From NCBI GenBank assembly GCA_051647535.1, contig JBOFEA010000004.1:62001-126000 (forward strand): a stretch of DNA of 64,000 bases. Reading direction: 5' to 3'. This DNA is from Brevinema_A sp051647535. GTDB taxonomy: Bacteria > Spirochaetota > Brevinematia > Brevinematales > Brevinemataceae. Of this stretch, positions 53,114 through 61,609 are shown piece after piece (position 1 is the stretch's first letter; each line of letters starts with the position of its first letter). Both the position numbers and the translations under genes were made by a program. Under the pieces are notes generated by a model, which saw only the letters and a list, made by a program, of their open reading frames with translations, searched no databases and was not told where the DNA came from.

Positions 53114-53938
53114 ATGAAAAAAATACTGATTTTTATTGCAGTTATTATTACATTAATCATTTTACCGGAAAGATTTTCAAAAAAAAAACCTCTTCCTATT
53201 AAGATCGAAAAAGTCGTGACTTTAAGTCCTGCTCATACTAGAATTATAGATTATTTGGCATTAGAACAATATATTGTCGGTGTATCCATGTTTGATGAAA
53301 ACCCCAACTACAAAAATATTCCCAAAATCAGCGGTGGTATTGTTATTAATATAGAGGATACGCTTGCTTTAAAACCTGATTTAATTACCATCGGAGATTT
53401 TAAAAATTCTCCCTATTATATTTCGTTATTTAACTCTCAAGGAATTAATACATTAGTACTAAAAACGACGTCCTTTGAAGATATATATTATTCGCTTATT
53501 GATATTCAGGCATTATTTTCTAAACACAACCTTTCAAACAAAATTTCCCAATTCAAAGACGAATGGGAAATATTAAAAAACAATCCTGTGACAAATAGAA
53601 AAAACGTATTAATGATTATTGGATTATCACCTATCTTTGCTGTCGGTCCTAATAATTATTTAGACGAAATGATGACCTATGCGGGATGGGATAATGTTAT
53701 TTGTACAGACTCTGCATATCCTGTTCTTACAGAAGAAAAATTATTACTACTGACAAATATTGATATTATTGTTGCCGGTGAAAATTTACTATCAGAAAAG
53801 AAAATACTTGAACAAATAAAACGTGATGTTAAAGCAAAAGAACTTATTTTTATTACCAATAAGAATTATATGTTTCCCTCTCCTTATTTGATAGACGTCA
53901 TTAAAGAAATAAGAACTGGCAATGTACAAAAATTCTAA
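53114..53938 (+). CDS. Periplasmic substrate-binding protein of the BtuF/FhuD/iron-complex type
   Basis: The 274 residues begin with a hydrophobic N-terminal helix (ILIFIAVIITLIILP) without a clear lipobox, so the protein may be membrane-anchored. KVVTLSPAHTRIIDYLALEQ, TLALKPDLITIGDF, VLMIIGLSPIFAVGPNNYLDEMM and LTNIDIIVAGEN follow the cluster A-II (Peripla_BP_2) pattern of haem, siderophore and cobalamin binders. The permease and ATPase of such a system are not adjacent. The ZnuC-like ATPase at 55186 is on the other strand. The ligand is unknown. Its stop overlaps that of the convergent aldolase-like gene by 4 bases. Confidence 0.7.
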   Translation: MKKILIFIAVIITLIILPERFSKKKPLPIKIEKVVTLSPAHTRIIDYLALEQYIVGVSMFDENPNYKNIPKISGGIVINIEDTLALKPDLITIGDFKNSPYYISLFNSQGINTLVLKTTSFEDIYYSLIDIQALFSKHNLSNKISQFKDEWEILKNNPVTNRKNVLMIIGLSPIFAVGPNNYLDEMMTYAGWDNVICTDSAYPVLTEEKLLLLTNIDIIVAGENLLSEKKILEQIKRDVKAKELIFITNKNYMFPSPYLIDVIKEIRTGNVQKF

Positions 53939-54573
53939 ACATTTTGAACCCTATTCTTAAAATTAGCTAGTGAATTAGCAATTGCAGAATAGTTTTCCGA
54001 AACAAGATATTCACTTTGAAATACAGACCCTTTCACCCCTACAGCTTTCACACCATATCGTAAAAAGTCCAAAGCACTTGATAACGTCAACCCGCCTGTC
54101 AACATAAATTGAGTATTAGGCATATGTTCAATAATAGAGGCTATACATTTTTCGTTTAACTGTGCAGCAGGAAAAATTTGAACTAATTTACTATTTGTTT
54201 TTTGAGCATTATATAATTCTGTAGGAGTTAATCCGGAGATCACTGCAGGAATATGATATTTATCAGCAACAGTCAATAATTCGTTTGCTAATACAGGGCT
54301 GATAATAAATTTCAATCCGTTTTTCGCCAAAATTTCCGCATCATGCTGGGAATATACAAAGCCGGCACCTATACACATTTCAGGAAATTTATTCATTAAT
54401 TCTCCGATATGCTTAGATTCGGAAATATGATCCTGTGTTTTAAAGTTTACCTGTAAAACAGATACATCCTGTGCTAACATTGTTTCAATAAAAGCCGTCC
54501 AATTTTTCACTGTCTCAAAATCAATAATAGGTAAAAACTTTAATTTTAAAATTCTTGTAATAGAAGATTCCAT
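53935..54573 (-). CDS. KDPG/KHG aldolase-like protein without catalytic residues
   Basis: The 212-residue protein follows the fold pattern of 2-keto-3-deoxy-6-phosphogluconate aldolase: LPIIDF strand, IGAGFVYSQHDAEILAKNG, FIISPVLANEL, IPAVISGLTPTELYNA, FPAA, and the phosphate-site-like LTGGLT. The Schiff-base lysine of the family (K in V-K-x-F-P-A) is Gln-132 in VQIFPAA. The general acid/base Glu (in L-E-V-T) is Gln-41 in LQVNF. Both active-site residues are therefore replaced and aldolase activity is not expected. No Entner-Doudoroff dehydratase (Edd) is nearby. The upstream smpB is divergent. Confidence 0.75.
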   Translation of the reverse strand: MESSITRILKLKFLPIIDFETVKNWTAFIETMLAQDVSVLQVNFKTQDHISESKHIGELMNKFPEMCIGAGFVYSQHDAEILAKNGLKFIISPVLANELLTVADKYHIPAVISGLTPTELYNAQKTNSKLVQIFPAAQLNEKCIASIIEHMPNTQFMLTGGLTLSSALDFLRYGVKAVGVKGSVFQSEYLVSENYSAIANSLANFKNRVQNV

Positions 54574-54685
54574 AAATTCCCTAACCTTTTATAAAAATAC
54601 TTTACAATTCCAGCATTTCATATTATTATTACTTAAAAAGTAAAAATTTTCAAGCTCTAAGATTTTTCACCGCTAAGGCAGAAAC

Positions 54686-55183
54686 ATGAAAAAACAAGTA
54701 CAAACTTCAACATCCAAAAATAATGAATCTCAAAAAATTCAAATCATTGCTCAAAATAAAAAAGCTTCTCACGATTATGAAGTATTGGAAAAATTCGAAG
54801 CCGGTATCGAACTTCGAGGGACTGAAATCAAATCTGTTAGAGAAGGACGAGTAAATCTTAAAGAAGCTTATATTTTAGCTCGATCAGGAACAGCCAAAAT
54901 TATTGGTATGAATATCAGCCAATACGCATTCGGCAACCTATTCAACCACGACCCCAAAAGAGAACGTCGACTTCTTCTTCATAAAAAAGAAATCATCAAA
55001 TTAGAACAAAAAAGTTCTCAAGACGGACTAACTATTATACCATTATCAATATACATCAAAGGTAGATTAGCCAAAATATCTATAGGATTATGCAAAGGAA
55101 AAAAACTGTACGACAAACGAGAAAAACTAAAATCTCAAGATATCAATCGAGAAATACAACGTACTTTAAAATCTTTTCATTAA
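54686..55183 (+). CDS. smpB: SsrA (tmRNA)-binding protein SmpB
   Basis: SmpB brings tmRNA to stalled ribosomes for trans-translation. The 165 residues carry an N-terminal basic extension of about 20 residues. The conserved OB-fold segments KASHDYEVLEKFEAGIELRG, TEIKSVREGRVNLKEAYI, NPLFNHDP-like NLFNHDPKRERRLLLHKKEI and LVLGLCKGKKLYDKRE-like IGLCKGKKLYDKREKLK follow. AAGG precedes the ATG. The tmRNA gene itself is not found nearby. It is convergent with the ABC ATPase gene, 2 bases apart. Confidence 0.96.
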   Translation: MKKQVQTSTSKNNESQKIQIIAQNKKASHDYEVLEKFEAGIELRGTEIKSVREGRVNLKEAYILARSGTAKIIGMNISQYAFGNLFNHDPKRERRLLLHKKEIIKLEQKSSQDGLTIIPLSIYIKGRLAKISIGLCKGKKLYDKREKLKSQDINREIQRTLKSFH

Positions 55184-55185
55184 GA

Positions 55186-55959
55186 TTAATGTTTGAGAAC
55201 ATCATCTCTACAAAATTTACATTGGGGATCTTTAGTGCTTAATTTAGTATGATCTCCAAACACTTCATGAATCATCTCCTCACCAATATTTTTTGGAGAA
55301 CCCAAGTATTTAAATTGATGAGACAATACTGCAACTTGGTCGCTTAATTCCATTAAATTCCCTAAATCATGCGAAATAATCATAATTGCTGTTCCATTGT
55401 GTTTCAATTCATACAAAATATTATAAATCGTATTTATAGAAAAAATATCCAATGCACTAGTTGGCTCATCCAAAAAAAGCATGTGAGGTTTCTGAACCAA
55501 TGCTAACGCTAACAACACCCTCTGCCGTTGCCCTCCGGATAACAAACTAAACAAACTGTTTTTCTTATCACTCATTTGTACTTTAAGCAAGACTTGATCA
55601 ATTAATTCTTTGTCTTGAACAGAAAGTATTTCCCACCACCATTTATAAGCCTTAATACCTTGAGATACTACGTCATAAACTGTTAACGGCAGAAGCGTAT
55701 TAACCGTATGATGCTGAGGAAGATATGCTAATCTGATTTCACGGTTTTTAATGGTTTCACGAGGAGAACAACCGTTAAACGATATCAAACCGGAATCAAC
55801 TTTTTGTAATCCTAATACTGATTTAAGAAGAGTTGATTTACCGGATCCATTAGGTCCAATTACTGTCAGCAAACTTCCAAAATTCAAAGTAAATGATATA
55901 TCTTCAAGTATATACTGATTTTTATCATAAGAAACATATATATTTTTGACTTCTAACAC
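55186..55959 (-). CDS. znuC: ABC transporter ATPase, ZnuC/metal-type
   Basis: This is the ATP-binding subunit of a probable zinc/manganese importer. The 257 residues show Walker A GPNGSGKS (35-42), the Q-loop region LAYLPQHHTV, signature LSGGQRQRV, Walker B MLFLDEPTSALD and the switch His in ISHDLG. The tail contains HTKLSTKDPQCKFC, with two cysteines and nearby histidines that might bind metal. No permease or binding-protein gene is adjacent on this strand. The operon continues instead from yggU upstream. The metal assignment is by family resemblance only. Confidence 0.75.
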   Translation of the reverse strand: MLEVKNIYVSYDKNQYILEDISFTLNFGSLLTVIGPNGSGKSTLLKSVLGLQKVDSGLISFNGCSPRETIKNREIRLAYLPQHHTVNTLLPLTVYDVVSQGIKAYKWWWEILSVQDKELIDQVLLKVQMSDKKNSLFSLLSGGQRQRVLLALALVQKPHMLFLDEPTSALDIFSINTIYNILYELKHNGTAIMIISHDLGNLMELSDQVAVLSHQFKYLGSPKNIGEEMIHEVFGDHTKLSTKDPQCKFCRDDVLKH

Positions 55960-55985
55960 AATTATTTATTACTTCTCCGATGATC

Positions 55986-56255
55986 TTAATTTAATAATTT
56001 ATCTAATATTTTCTTTCCTTCCGTTTCATCTAGTGAATTAAAAATAAAAATTTTCTTTTTTGATTTCCCACCTGATTTCAACACAATAGAAGATTTAGAA
56101 CAAGCAAAATTTTTTGCCAAAAAAGCAATAATATACTTATTAGCACGTCCTTCAATAGGAGGTTTGGTAATTTTTAACTTTACTCCGGAAGATTCAACAA
56201 CAAATTTATCACATGAAGAGTTCGGAACAACCGATAATTCAAGCACAAACGGCAT
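55986..56255 (-). CDS. yggU: YggU/DUF167 family protein
   Basis: This small conserved protein of unknown function is 89 residues from ATG 56255. VVPNSSCDKFVVESSGVKLK and TKPPIEGRANKYIIAFLAKN are the DUF167 signature (P-x-A-x-x-x-x-x ... PPxxGxANxxL). The ATG overlaps the yggT stop in a TAATG, so translation is coupled. The longer frame to 56312 lies inside yggT and is disregarded. The yggS-yggT-yggU order is conserved across many bacteria. Confidence 0.85.
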   Translation of the reverse strand: MPFVLELSVVPNSSCDKFVVESSGVKLKITKPPIEGRANKYIIAFLAKNFACSKSSIVLKSGGKSKKKIFIFNSLDETEGKKILDKLLN

Positions 56256-56572
56256 TACAAAATTTGATTTAATCCGGTAATAACGAAAACACGTAAAAAT
56301 ATCACTAACCATTGACTCAACTGCAGAAATAAAATCATGTAAAAAGGTGAAAAATCAATCATTCCTAATCTTAACGGCGGTAATATTTTTAACAACGTAC
56401 AATAGATAGGCATAATCAAACCATCAATAAACCTCATAATAGGAATAGACCGATCAATAGGAAACCAAGAAGCAAGAATCCAAATAAAAAACACAAAATT
56501 ATAAGCTTGTATTAAAAAATCTAAAAAATCAAATAACCGTACAACTAACGTTAACATTAATTGTGAATCCAT
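56255..56572 (-). CDS. yggT: YggT family membrane protein
   Basis: The 105 residues have two membrane segments (about 12-37 and 75-98). The family pattern is ILASWFPIDRSIPIMRFIDG, PIYCTLLKILPPLRLG and MIDFSPFYMILFL. YggT proteins affect osmotic tolerance and, in Gram-positives, division (YlmG), but the mechanism is unknown. It lies 17 bases after yggS in the conserved cluster. Confidence 0.85.
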   Translation of the reverse strand: MDSQLMLTLVVRLFDFLDFLIQAYNFVFFIWILASWFPIDRSIPIMRFIDGLIMPIYCTLLKILPPLRLGMIDFSPFYMILFLQLSQWLVIFLRVFVITGLNQIL

Positions 56573-56589
56573 ATCAAAAGCTCCTTAAT

Positions 56590-57261
56590 TTATAAAAATA
56601 ACACCGATCCTAATCGTAGTATATCGGAACCTTCCCGAATTGCCCATTCAAAATCATTACTCATTCCCATTGAAAGTTTTAATGAATCAAATTCAGCATA
56701 ACGATTGACAATATTTTCTCGAAACAACCGCAATTTTGCAAACGCATTACGGATTTGATTTTCACTACCGGAAACAGGACCCAATGTCATTAGTCCTTGA
56801 AGTATTAAATAATTACTTCCCAGTACTTCATCAATCATGGTAAAAACGTCATCCAATGAATGTACTCCATGTTTGGATGATTCACCGGATGTATTAACCT
56901 GTATAAAAATTTTTTTTACTATTTGAAGATTTACTAACTTGTTATGGAGTTCCACAATTTGATGGTGTGATTCAATGCTTTGAATTACATCAAAAATTTC
57001 TAATGCCTTATTCATTTTATTACGTTGAAGAGAACCAATTAAGTGTTTATCAAACACCAAATCATTCAAATCAGGCAATTTCTGAACAGCCTCTTGAACC
57101 CTATTTTCACCTATCATACCAATACCTTCTTGAATAAAAGGTCTAATTTCTTCAGCAGAATGATTTTTGCCCACTAAAAGAATATCAATATGGTCTGTTC
57201 GTTGAGAAAGATATTTCGCTTGTTCTATTCGTTCCCTTACTTTTTGTAAATTGGGAATCAT
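56590..57261 (-). CDS. yggS: PLP homeostasis protein YggS
   Basis: YggS (PLPBP) is a non-catalytic pyridoxal-phosphate-binding protein. The 223 residues keep the PLP lysine at K32 (ILLVGKNHSAEEI), and GENRVQEAVQKLP, HLIGSLQRNKMNKAL, FIQVNTSGESSKHG, LSMGMSNDFEWAIREGSDIL and LRLGSVLFL. The local K32 context (VGKNH) differs from the usual VSKT. The ATG overlaps the upstream MATE stop by four bases. Confidence 0.93.
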   Translation of the reverse strand: MIPNLQKVRERIEQAKYLSQRTDHIDILLVGKNHSAEEIRPFIQEGIGMIGENRVQEAVQKLPDLNDLVFDKHLIGSLQRNKMNKALEIFDVIQSIESHHQIVELHNKLVNLQIVKKIFIQVNTSGESSKHGVHSLDDVFTMIDEVLGSNYLILQGLMTLGPVSGSENQIRNAFAKLRLFRENIVNRYAEFDSLKLSMGMSNDFEWAIREGSDILRLGSVLFL

Positions 57262-58616
57262 GAGTTATGAAGAAGATTTTCTTTTATCTTGAGACGTTTC
57301 AAATCTGTATACAACATCGTTAATGCCAATACTCCAATAATTACATATGCAACCGGAAAAGCCCACCAAATACCTGTTGCACCAAAAAGTTTAGGAAGAA
57401 TCCACAATGCACCCAGTACTGAAACCGGATAAGATAATGATAGAAAAAGAGATTGCCGTGCATGTCCCATTGCTTGAAGTGCCTCTGCTATACAAATAAA
57501 AAATCCCCAAAATATATAAGTATAACCGTTAATTCTCAAAATCAACGCACACATTTCTAAAATCACAGTATTAGAAGTAAAGAGTAAAAAGAGCGATTTC
57601 GGAGCCCATACAAATAATAAACTGGTTAATATAGCAATAATAACAGAAATTGTTAACGAAGTAAAAATAATTTTTCTTACTCTTTCAAAATATTGAGCTC
57701 CATAATTCATCCCGATCAACGGCTGTGCACCAATAGAAAGACTGACTAACATCATTGCAAATAATGTAATAAGTCTGTTAGTCACACCAAAGGCAGACAA
57801 ATAATCCGGTCCAAGCACTTTAATTAAATTATTAGCATAGGAAAACACTAACACAAACAATAACAATCTTAATCCGGTAGGAAGACCAACAAAAAAAATT
57901 TCTTTCAGCAAAGGCAAATTTAATTTTTGAGATGGTTTCCAAAGCCAATGAATATGATATAAATTCTTCACTTTAATAAGAGCAAAAATAAACATTATGA
58001 TTTGGCTGATTGCTGTAGCAAGTGCAGCTCCGGAAATCCCCCAACCAAACACAATAATAAATAGTGCATCCAACAGAATATTTAATACTGCACCTAATAT
58101 ACTCAAACGGGTAGCTTGAAACGTTAATCCTTGAGCTCGAATTGCACCAATTAACAAATTATTTACGGGCAAAACGAATCCCGTCCACAAAATAATACTA
58201 CCATACTGTTTGGAATAAGTCATGATTTCTTCAGAAGAACCCATAATTTTAAGTATATCTTCCAAATTTACTAAAATAAAAAAACTTATTAAATTTGAAA
58301 CAACAAATGTTATCCAAAAACTATGCATAAGAGTTTCTATTGTTCTGTCGTAGTTTTTAGCCCCTAGTGCTCGAGAAATAATAGAAGCATTGCCCACTGA
58401 AAACAATACCCCAATTGATATATATAACAACTGAATAATATTAATAACCGATAAAGCTGCTAAACCCAAACTACCAACATAATGTCCTACAAACATAGAA
58501 TCCACAGTATTATACAATGAATCCACCAAACCGGCTACCATTGTCGGTATCGATAACGTAAGAAGAATTTTTAAAATATTTTTATCAGTAGTAAGCTGAT
58601 TAGTACGTGAATTCAT
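57258..58616 (-). CDS. MATE-family multidrug/Na+ efflux transporter (copy 1)
   Basis: This is an inner-membrane 12-helix antiporter of 452 residues, DinF/MepA-like. Helix 1 reads MVAGLVDSLYNTVDSMFVG and keeps the conserved Asp-39. The helix-7 counterpart contains PTGLRLLLFVLVFSYANNLI, and GAQPLIGMNYGAQ is typical. ATG 58616 is chosen for its GGGTGG site about 9 bases upstream. An ATG nine codons earlier is possible. It is the third gene in transcription order of three tandem MATE genes and overlaps yggS by ATGA. The substrate is unknown. Confidence 0.88.
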   Translation of the reverse strand: MNSRTNQLTTDKNILKILLTLSIPTMVAGLVDSLYNTVDSMFVGHYVGSLGLAALSVINIIQLLYISIGVLFSVGNASIISRALGAKNYDRTIETLMHSFWITFVVSNLISFFILVNLEDILKIMGSSEEIMTYSKQYGSIILWTGFVLPVNNLLIGAIRAQGLTFQATRLSILGAVLNILLDALFIIVFGWGISGAALATAISQIIMFIFALIKVKNLYHIHWLWKPSQKLNLPLLKEIFFVGLPTGLRLLLFVLVFSYANNLIKVLGPDYLSAFGVTNRLITLFAMMLVSLSIGAQPLIGMNYGAQYFERVRKIIFTSLTISVIIAILTSLLFVWAPKSLFLLFTSNTVILEMCALILRINGYTYIFWGFFICIAEALQAMGHARQSLFLSLSYPVSVLGALWILPKLFGATGIWWAFPVAYVIIGVLALTMLYTDLKRLKIKENLLHNS

Positions 58617-58676
58617 AAACAATTCCACCCTTAATATACCCATATAACAAACAACATTATAATATAAATTACATTG

Positions 58677-60083
58677 TTATTCAATATCTATTTTTTTTGA
58701 ATCCATTTGCTGTTTTATTTTCCAATATACATTTAAGGATAAAATTGATGCTATAATTATATTTAAAATATCAGATACCGGCAATACAATCCATATTCCT
58801 GTCAATCCCAAAAACTTAGGAAGTAGCAGATACAAAAGAACCGAACTTAAAGGTCTTAAAAAAGCTAACAGAAGTGAATATTTCACAAAACCTACAGCTT
58901 GAATAAAACCAACCAAAATTAAATATCCTCCATAGATACAAAACAAAGATCCCATATAACGTGAAGCCTGTCGTGCCAATGAAATCGTCACAGTATCGTT
59001 AGAAAATAAAGAGAAAATTCCCATAGGAGCCATGACAAACAATATTGTTCCCAATATTCCAACAATAACAGCACTACCAATAGATGCATACAAAGCTTTT
59101 CGAATTCTATCCAGTCTTTGAGCTCCCAAATTAAAAGATACTATTGGTTGGAAACCAAAATTACATCCTTGAATTGGCATGAACGCAAAAGAAATCATTT
59201 TATTGACAATTCCAAATGCCGCTAAAGCCTCTATTCCATATGATTGAAGAACTTGATTGGCAATAAGTATTGAAATAGACAGCAAAACCATACGTACTCC
59301 AGACGATAATCCAACTAATACGATTTTTTTAAGAACAGAAAAATCAATGTTGAAAAATTCAAAATGAAATTCAGAAATGAAATTGATTTTGGATACCGAA
59401 TAGCAAAAACCTACAAATGCTGTGAATTGAGATAAAATTAGTGCAAAAGCAATTCCAGGAATTCCCCATGATGTGAAAGACAATACACAAAAATCAAAAA
59501 TAATATTAATAATTGAAGTTGTGACAGAAATCACCATAACTGTTTTAGGATGTCCGGATGCTCTAAGAATTGAAGACAATACGGCATTAATTAAAATAAT
59601 AAATGAAAAAGCTAATATTACCAGCAAATAAGAATAAGTATATTGATAAATTTCCTTTGGGACTTTGATAAAATCAAGAATATAAGGAAGAAGTCCTACC
59701 ATAATAATTGATAATATAATACCAAAAATTACTGACGCAGATATTCCGGAATATAATACTTTTCTTACTTTTACAAAATTTTGAGCACCCAAAGCTTGAG
59801 AAAGCAATGTTCCTGTACCAACACTGAACAATGCTGCAACTGAAAACAATAAAATTTGTACAGATACACTAATTGCTAAAACTGATAAAAAATTAGTTCC
59901 TAAGAATTGTCCTACAAGTATTGAATTAATAATATTATACAGTGATGAAATAACTCCTGTAATCATAGCTGGAAGAGAAAGTTTGACAAGAAGAGCATAT
60001 ATATGATCTGTATCTAAAATCGATACCGAAGGAGAGCAATTAAGTTCATCATTATCTGTTTCAATATCTTGGGAGATTAACAT
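58677..60083 (-). CDS. MATE-family transporter (copy 2, helix-1 Asp replaced)
   Basis: The 468-residue, 12-helix protein is clearly homologous to its two neighbours. Helix 1 is MITGVISSLYNIINSILVG, and the Asp found in the other copies (V-D-S) is Asn-53 here. The first half-repeat Asp of the L-Y-N segment is also Ser. QGCNFGFQPIVSFNLGAQ and the internal twofold repeat are conserved. GAGG lies a few bases before the ATG. The loss of an ion-coupling residue suggests altered coupling or substrate. It lies 60 bases from copy 1 and 16 bases from copy 3. Confidence 0.85.
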   Translation of the reverse strand: MLISQDIETDNDELNCSPSVSILDTDHIYALLVKLSLPAMITGVISSLYNIINSILVGQFLGTNFLSVLAISVSVQILLFSVAALFSVGTGTLLSQALGAQNFVKVRKVLYSGISASVIFGIILSIIMVGLLPYILDFIKVPKEIYQYTYSYLLVILAFSFIILINAVLSSILRASGHPKTVMVISVTTSIINIIFDFCVLSFTSWGIPGIAFALILSQFTAFVGFCYSVSKINFISEFHFEFFNIDFSVLKKIVLVGLSSGVRMVLLSISILIANQVLQSYGIEALAAFGIVNKMISFAFMPIQGCNFGFQPIVSFNLGAQRLDRIRKALYASIGSAVIVGILGTILFVMAPMGIFSLFSNDTVTISLARQASRYMGSLFCIYGGYLILVGFIQAVGFVKYSLLLAFLRPLSSVLLYLLLPKFLGLTGIWIVLPVSDILNIIIASILSLNVYWKIKQQMDSKKIDIE

Positions 60084-60099
60084 AATACCTCATTTTTAA

Positions 60100-61488
60100 C
60101 TACTTCAAACCAGAATAAGCTAAATGTTTTTTCTTTAAAATATTTAATTCTCTAAAAATAATTAGAGCAGAAAATAATGTATTCAAAATATCTGTCATAA
60201 AAAATGCATACCAAACGCCTGTTTGTTGAAAAAATTTAGGAAGAATAAGCGTCAACACTAATAAAACCAATGGTCTAAACAATGATAAAATCAACGCTTG
60301 TGTGGGATGCCCCATTGCAACTAAAGATCCACTTGCAAATACTTGGAAACCGTATAGGAAAAAAGTTAGTCCAACAATATTAGCTCCTTGTCTTGCAAAC
60401 TGAACTACATCCAGAGAATCTGTAAAGATATAAAACAATTTTTCAGAAGCTGTCGATAATATAATAGAAGGTAATAATCCAATAATAGTAGAAAATATCA
60501 TTCCTTTAAGAATAATATTTTTAACTTTCAAAAATCTATTTGCTCCATAATTATATCCGATTAACGTCTGCGTTCCCAAATTAGAACCAAAAATCGGTTG
60601 ATACGCTAGATGCAAAATTCTGTTAACAATACCATATCCAGCTACCATTGCAGGTCCATAAGAAGATAATACCCTATTTGCTGCTGTTGCCATCAAGACA
60701 AACGTACATACACGCGAAAAATGTGTCACTCCTATACTAAGGATTTCCATACAAATTTTCCATGAGATTCTACGAAGATCAAAAAATGTAAAATAAAACA
60801 GATAGCTCTTTTTGATTTGCAACAAAGATAAAACTAAAATAACAAATTGTGATAAAATAGTAGCAAAAGCAGCTCCGGCAACACCCCATTGAAAATAAAT
60901 AATGAAAACAGCATCCAAACAGATATTAGAAAAAGCACCTAATACTACCAGCTGCATAACATTTTTAACCAAACCTTTAGCCCGAAGAATTGCTAATGTA
61001 ATAGTATTAAGAGGTTGAATAAAACCACCTAACAAAATTACCTGTGCATATTCACGCGAAAAATAAAGTACATTTTCTGAAGATCCCATAAAAACTAAAA
61101 TTGTATCTAAAAAATACAATATCAATATTGAAATCAACACACCGAAAATAAATCCTACAACAAGCGAGTTAATTAAAACCAATCTTACCTTTGTTGTATT
61201 TTTTGCACCAAGAGCTCTGGAAATAAGAGATCCAGCTCCTACTCCAAACAAACTCCCAACAGCTATTAAAAAGATTTGAATTATATTATTTATTGCCAAC
61301 GCAGCTAAAGCCAATTCCCCTACAAAACGACCTACAAAAACCGAATCTACAGCATTATATAATGCATCAACAAAACCGCTTAACATCATAGGAACAGAAA
61401 CAATTAAAATAGAACGAATAATATTTGAAGATTCTAACAAATGCTCGGAATTTTCAGTACTAGAGTTATTTTGAGCGTTATCTGACAT
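60100..61488 (-). CDS. MATE-family transporter (copy 3)
   Basis: The 462-residue, 12-helix MATE protein has helix 1 MLSGFVDALYNAVDSVFVG with Asp-48 intact, GVGAGSLISRALGAKN and SNLGTQTLIGYNYGANRF. ATG 61488 is chosen because GAGG lies 7 bases upstream. The frame begins at a TTG four codons earlier that overlaps that site. It is first in transcription order of the MATE-MATE-MATE-yggS-yggT-yggU-znuC run. It is closest in sequence to copy 1 by motif comparison. Confidence 0.88.
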   Translation of the reverse strand: MSDNAQNNSSTENSEHLLESSNIIRSILIVSVPMMLSGFVDALYNAVDSVFVGRFVGELALAALAINNIIQIFLIAVGSLFGVGAGSLISRALGAKNTTKVRLVLINSLVVGFIFGVLISILILYFLDTILVFMGSSENVLYFSREYAQVILLGGFIQPLNTITLAILRAKGLVKNVMQLVVLGAFSNICLDAVFIIYFQWGVAGAAFATILSQFVILVLSLLQIKKSYLFYFTFFDLRRISWKICMEILSIGVTHFSRVCTFVLMATAANRVLSSYGPAMVAGYGIVNRILHLAYQPIFGSNLGTQTLIGYNYGANRFLKVKNIILKGMIFSTIIGLLPSIILSTASEKLFYIFTDSLDVVQFARQGANIVGLTFFLYGFQVFASGSLVAMGHPTQALILSLFRPLVLLVLTLILPKFFQQTGVWYAFFMTDILNTLFSALIIFRELNILKKKHLAYSGLK

Positions 61489-61543
61489 ATCATACCTCAA
61501 AATATCAAATTACGAATAACTACCAACTCTTTAAATAGTTATG

Positions 61544-61573
61544 AAAGGCAGAAATTAAATTCTGCCTTTTTTA
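61544..61573. terminator. Hairpin between the TPR gene and the MATE cluster
   Basis: AAAGGCAGAA (61544-61553) pairs with TTCTGCCTTT (61560-61569) around a 6-base loop. On the minus strand, where the TPR gene ends, only a short T run follows. On the plus strand the T run is long but there is no plus-strand gene. It probably ends rpsA-TPR transcription, but inefficient termination is possible. Confidence 0.55.
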
Positions 61574-61609
61574 TCATTTTTTTTATCATTTAAAGAATAT
61601 ATATAAAAT

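Noticed and set aside
54574..55183. tmRNA (ssrA) gene next to smpB
   Set aside because: The short flanks of smpB contain no tRNA-Ala-like ends or tag-peptide frame, so the gene must lie elsewhere.
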